Positions 34,553 through 34,791 of a stretch of 34,791 nt of DNA are shown here, piece after piece. The translations under genes were made by a program, and so were the position numbers. Location of the stretch: contig CALWRQ010000016.1 in the NCBI GenBank assembly GCA_944383965.1, forward strand, positions 1-34,791. Direction: 5' to 3'. This DNA comes from an uncultured Lachnospiraceae bacterium. GTDB lineage: Bacteria > Bacillota > Clostridia > Lachnospirales > Lachnospiraceae. Position 1 is the first letter of the stretch; every line of letters begins with the position of its first letter. The notes under the pieces were generated by a model that saw nothing but the letters and a program-made list of their open reading frames with translations, made no database searches and was not told the origin of the DNA.

Positions 34553-34791
34553 TCAACTCCTGGCAAACGCCTTTTCCAGATCCTCTTCCTTCAGGTTCGC
34601 TCCGATCACGCATACCTTGCCCGTATATGCCGGGTTCCCTGTACGGATCTCATACTCTTCCGGAACAAGGTCAAAGTAGAACCACTCTCCGTCAGCAGAC
34701 GGCACCATGCCTTTTGCCCGGAGCACATCTCCGTAAGCTGCTCCATAGGCGAGCTCATCCAGCACCGCTTCCAGAGCTTCTCTTTCCATGG
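34553..34791 (-). CDS. CobW-family GTPase, C-terminal part only (cut by window edge)
   Basis: This is the last 78 or more residues of a protein whose 5' part lies beyond the window. The visible sequence matches the CobW C-terminal domain: VLRAKGMVPSADGEWFYFDLVPEEYEIR and then GKVCVIGANLKEEDLEKAF. It ends 6-33 nt before the next CobW-like gene, depending on that gene's start, and probably forms an operon with it. Whether it carries the metal-binding CxCC motif cannot be seen here. Confidence 0.8.
   Translation of the reverse strand, partial: MEREALEAVLDELAYGAAYGDVLRAKGMVPSADGEWFYFDLVPEEYEIRTGNPAYTGKVCVIGANLKEEDLEKAFARS

Overview
The window looks like chromosome from a low-to-mid GC Firmicute of the class Clostridia, most likely Lachnospiraceae. 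The reasons are AAGGAGG-type ribosome sites, a DUF1836 protein, a YerC-type TrpR-like regulator, a DacF-type carboxypeptidase, lipoprotein solute-binding proteins and a large serine recombinase of the clostridial TnpX-like kind. This is an inference from protein flavour; no rRNA or other marker is present.

Layout. Positions 47-922 (-) hold a 7-helix membrane protein that stops just after a histidine-kinase H-box. Positions 1197-7425 (-) hold a complete F1Fo ATP synthase operon, atpBEFHAGDC, whose c subunit lacks the sodium-site Gln and Ser. Next come a divergent LysR regulator and a DUF1836 gene (7543-9111), a MarR plus flavodoxin pair (9169-10114, -), yerC and a Cof-type HAD phosphatase (10247-11486, -), glucarate dehydratase with a divergent LysR regulator (11613-14068), and a small alarmone synthetase (14086-14700, -). 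After 25979 follow a CofE-like ligase, a DacF-type carboxypeptidase, a membrane-anchored polysaccharide deacetylase, a zinc-ribbon/Sel1-repeat protein, a small unknown protein, a CsoR-type metal sensor and two CobW-type GTPases, the second cut by the window edge.

The main discovery lies between 14931 and 25901. A gene for an NMT1/SsuA-like ABC substrate-binding lipoprotein is split by a 9,954-bp insertion. Joining 14931-15382 to 25337-25901 restores one uninterrupted 338-residue reading frame through the motif GGRAGGMPQM. The insertion is flanked by an 11-bp direct repeat, CGGGCCGGCGG, and ends with a large serine recombinase 38 bp from its right repeat. The recombinase is therefore the probable integrase and the repeats are attL and attR.

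The cargo is a complete nutrient module on one strand: a substrate-binding lipoprotein, a fused double permease and an ATPase (AfuABC/FbpABC-like importer), followed by a second binding protein, a sensor histidine kinase and an AraC-type response regulator in overlapping reading frames. The latter three resemble the HptA-HptS-HptR sugar-phosphate sensing arrangement. No relaxase, conjugation or replication gene is visible. The element has thus replaced one importer's binding protein with a self-contained sense-and-import cassette, and precise excision would restore the interrupted gene. The substrate is unknown. Both binding proteins lack the tyrosine pair of iron binders, so a phosphorylated organic substrate is my preferred guess.
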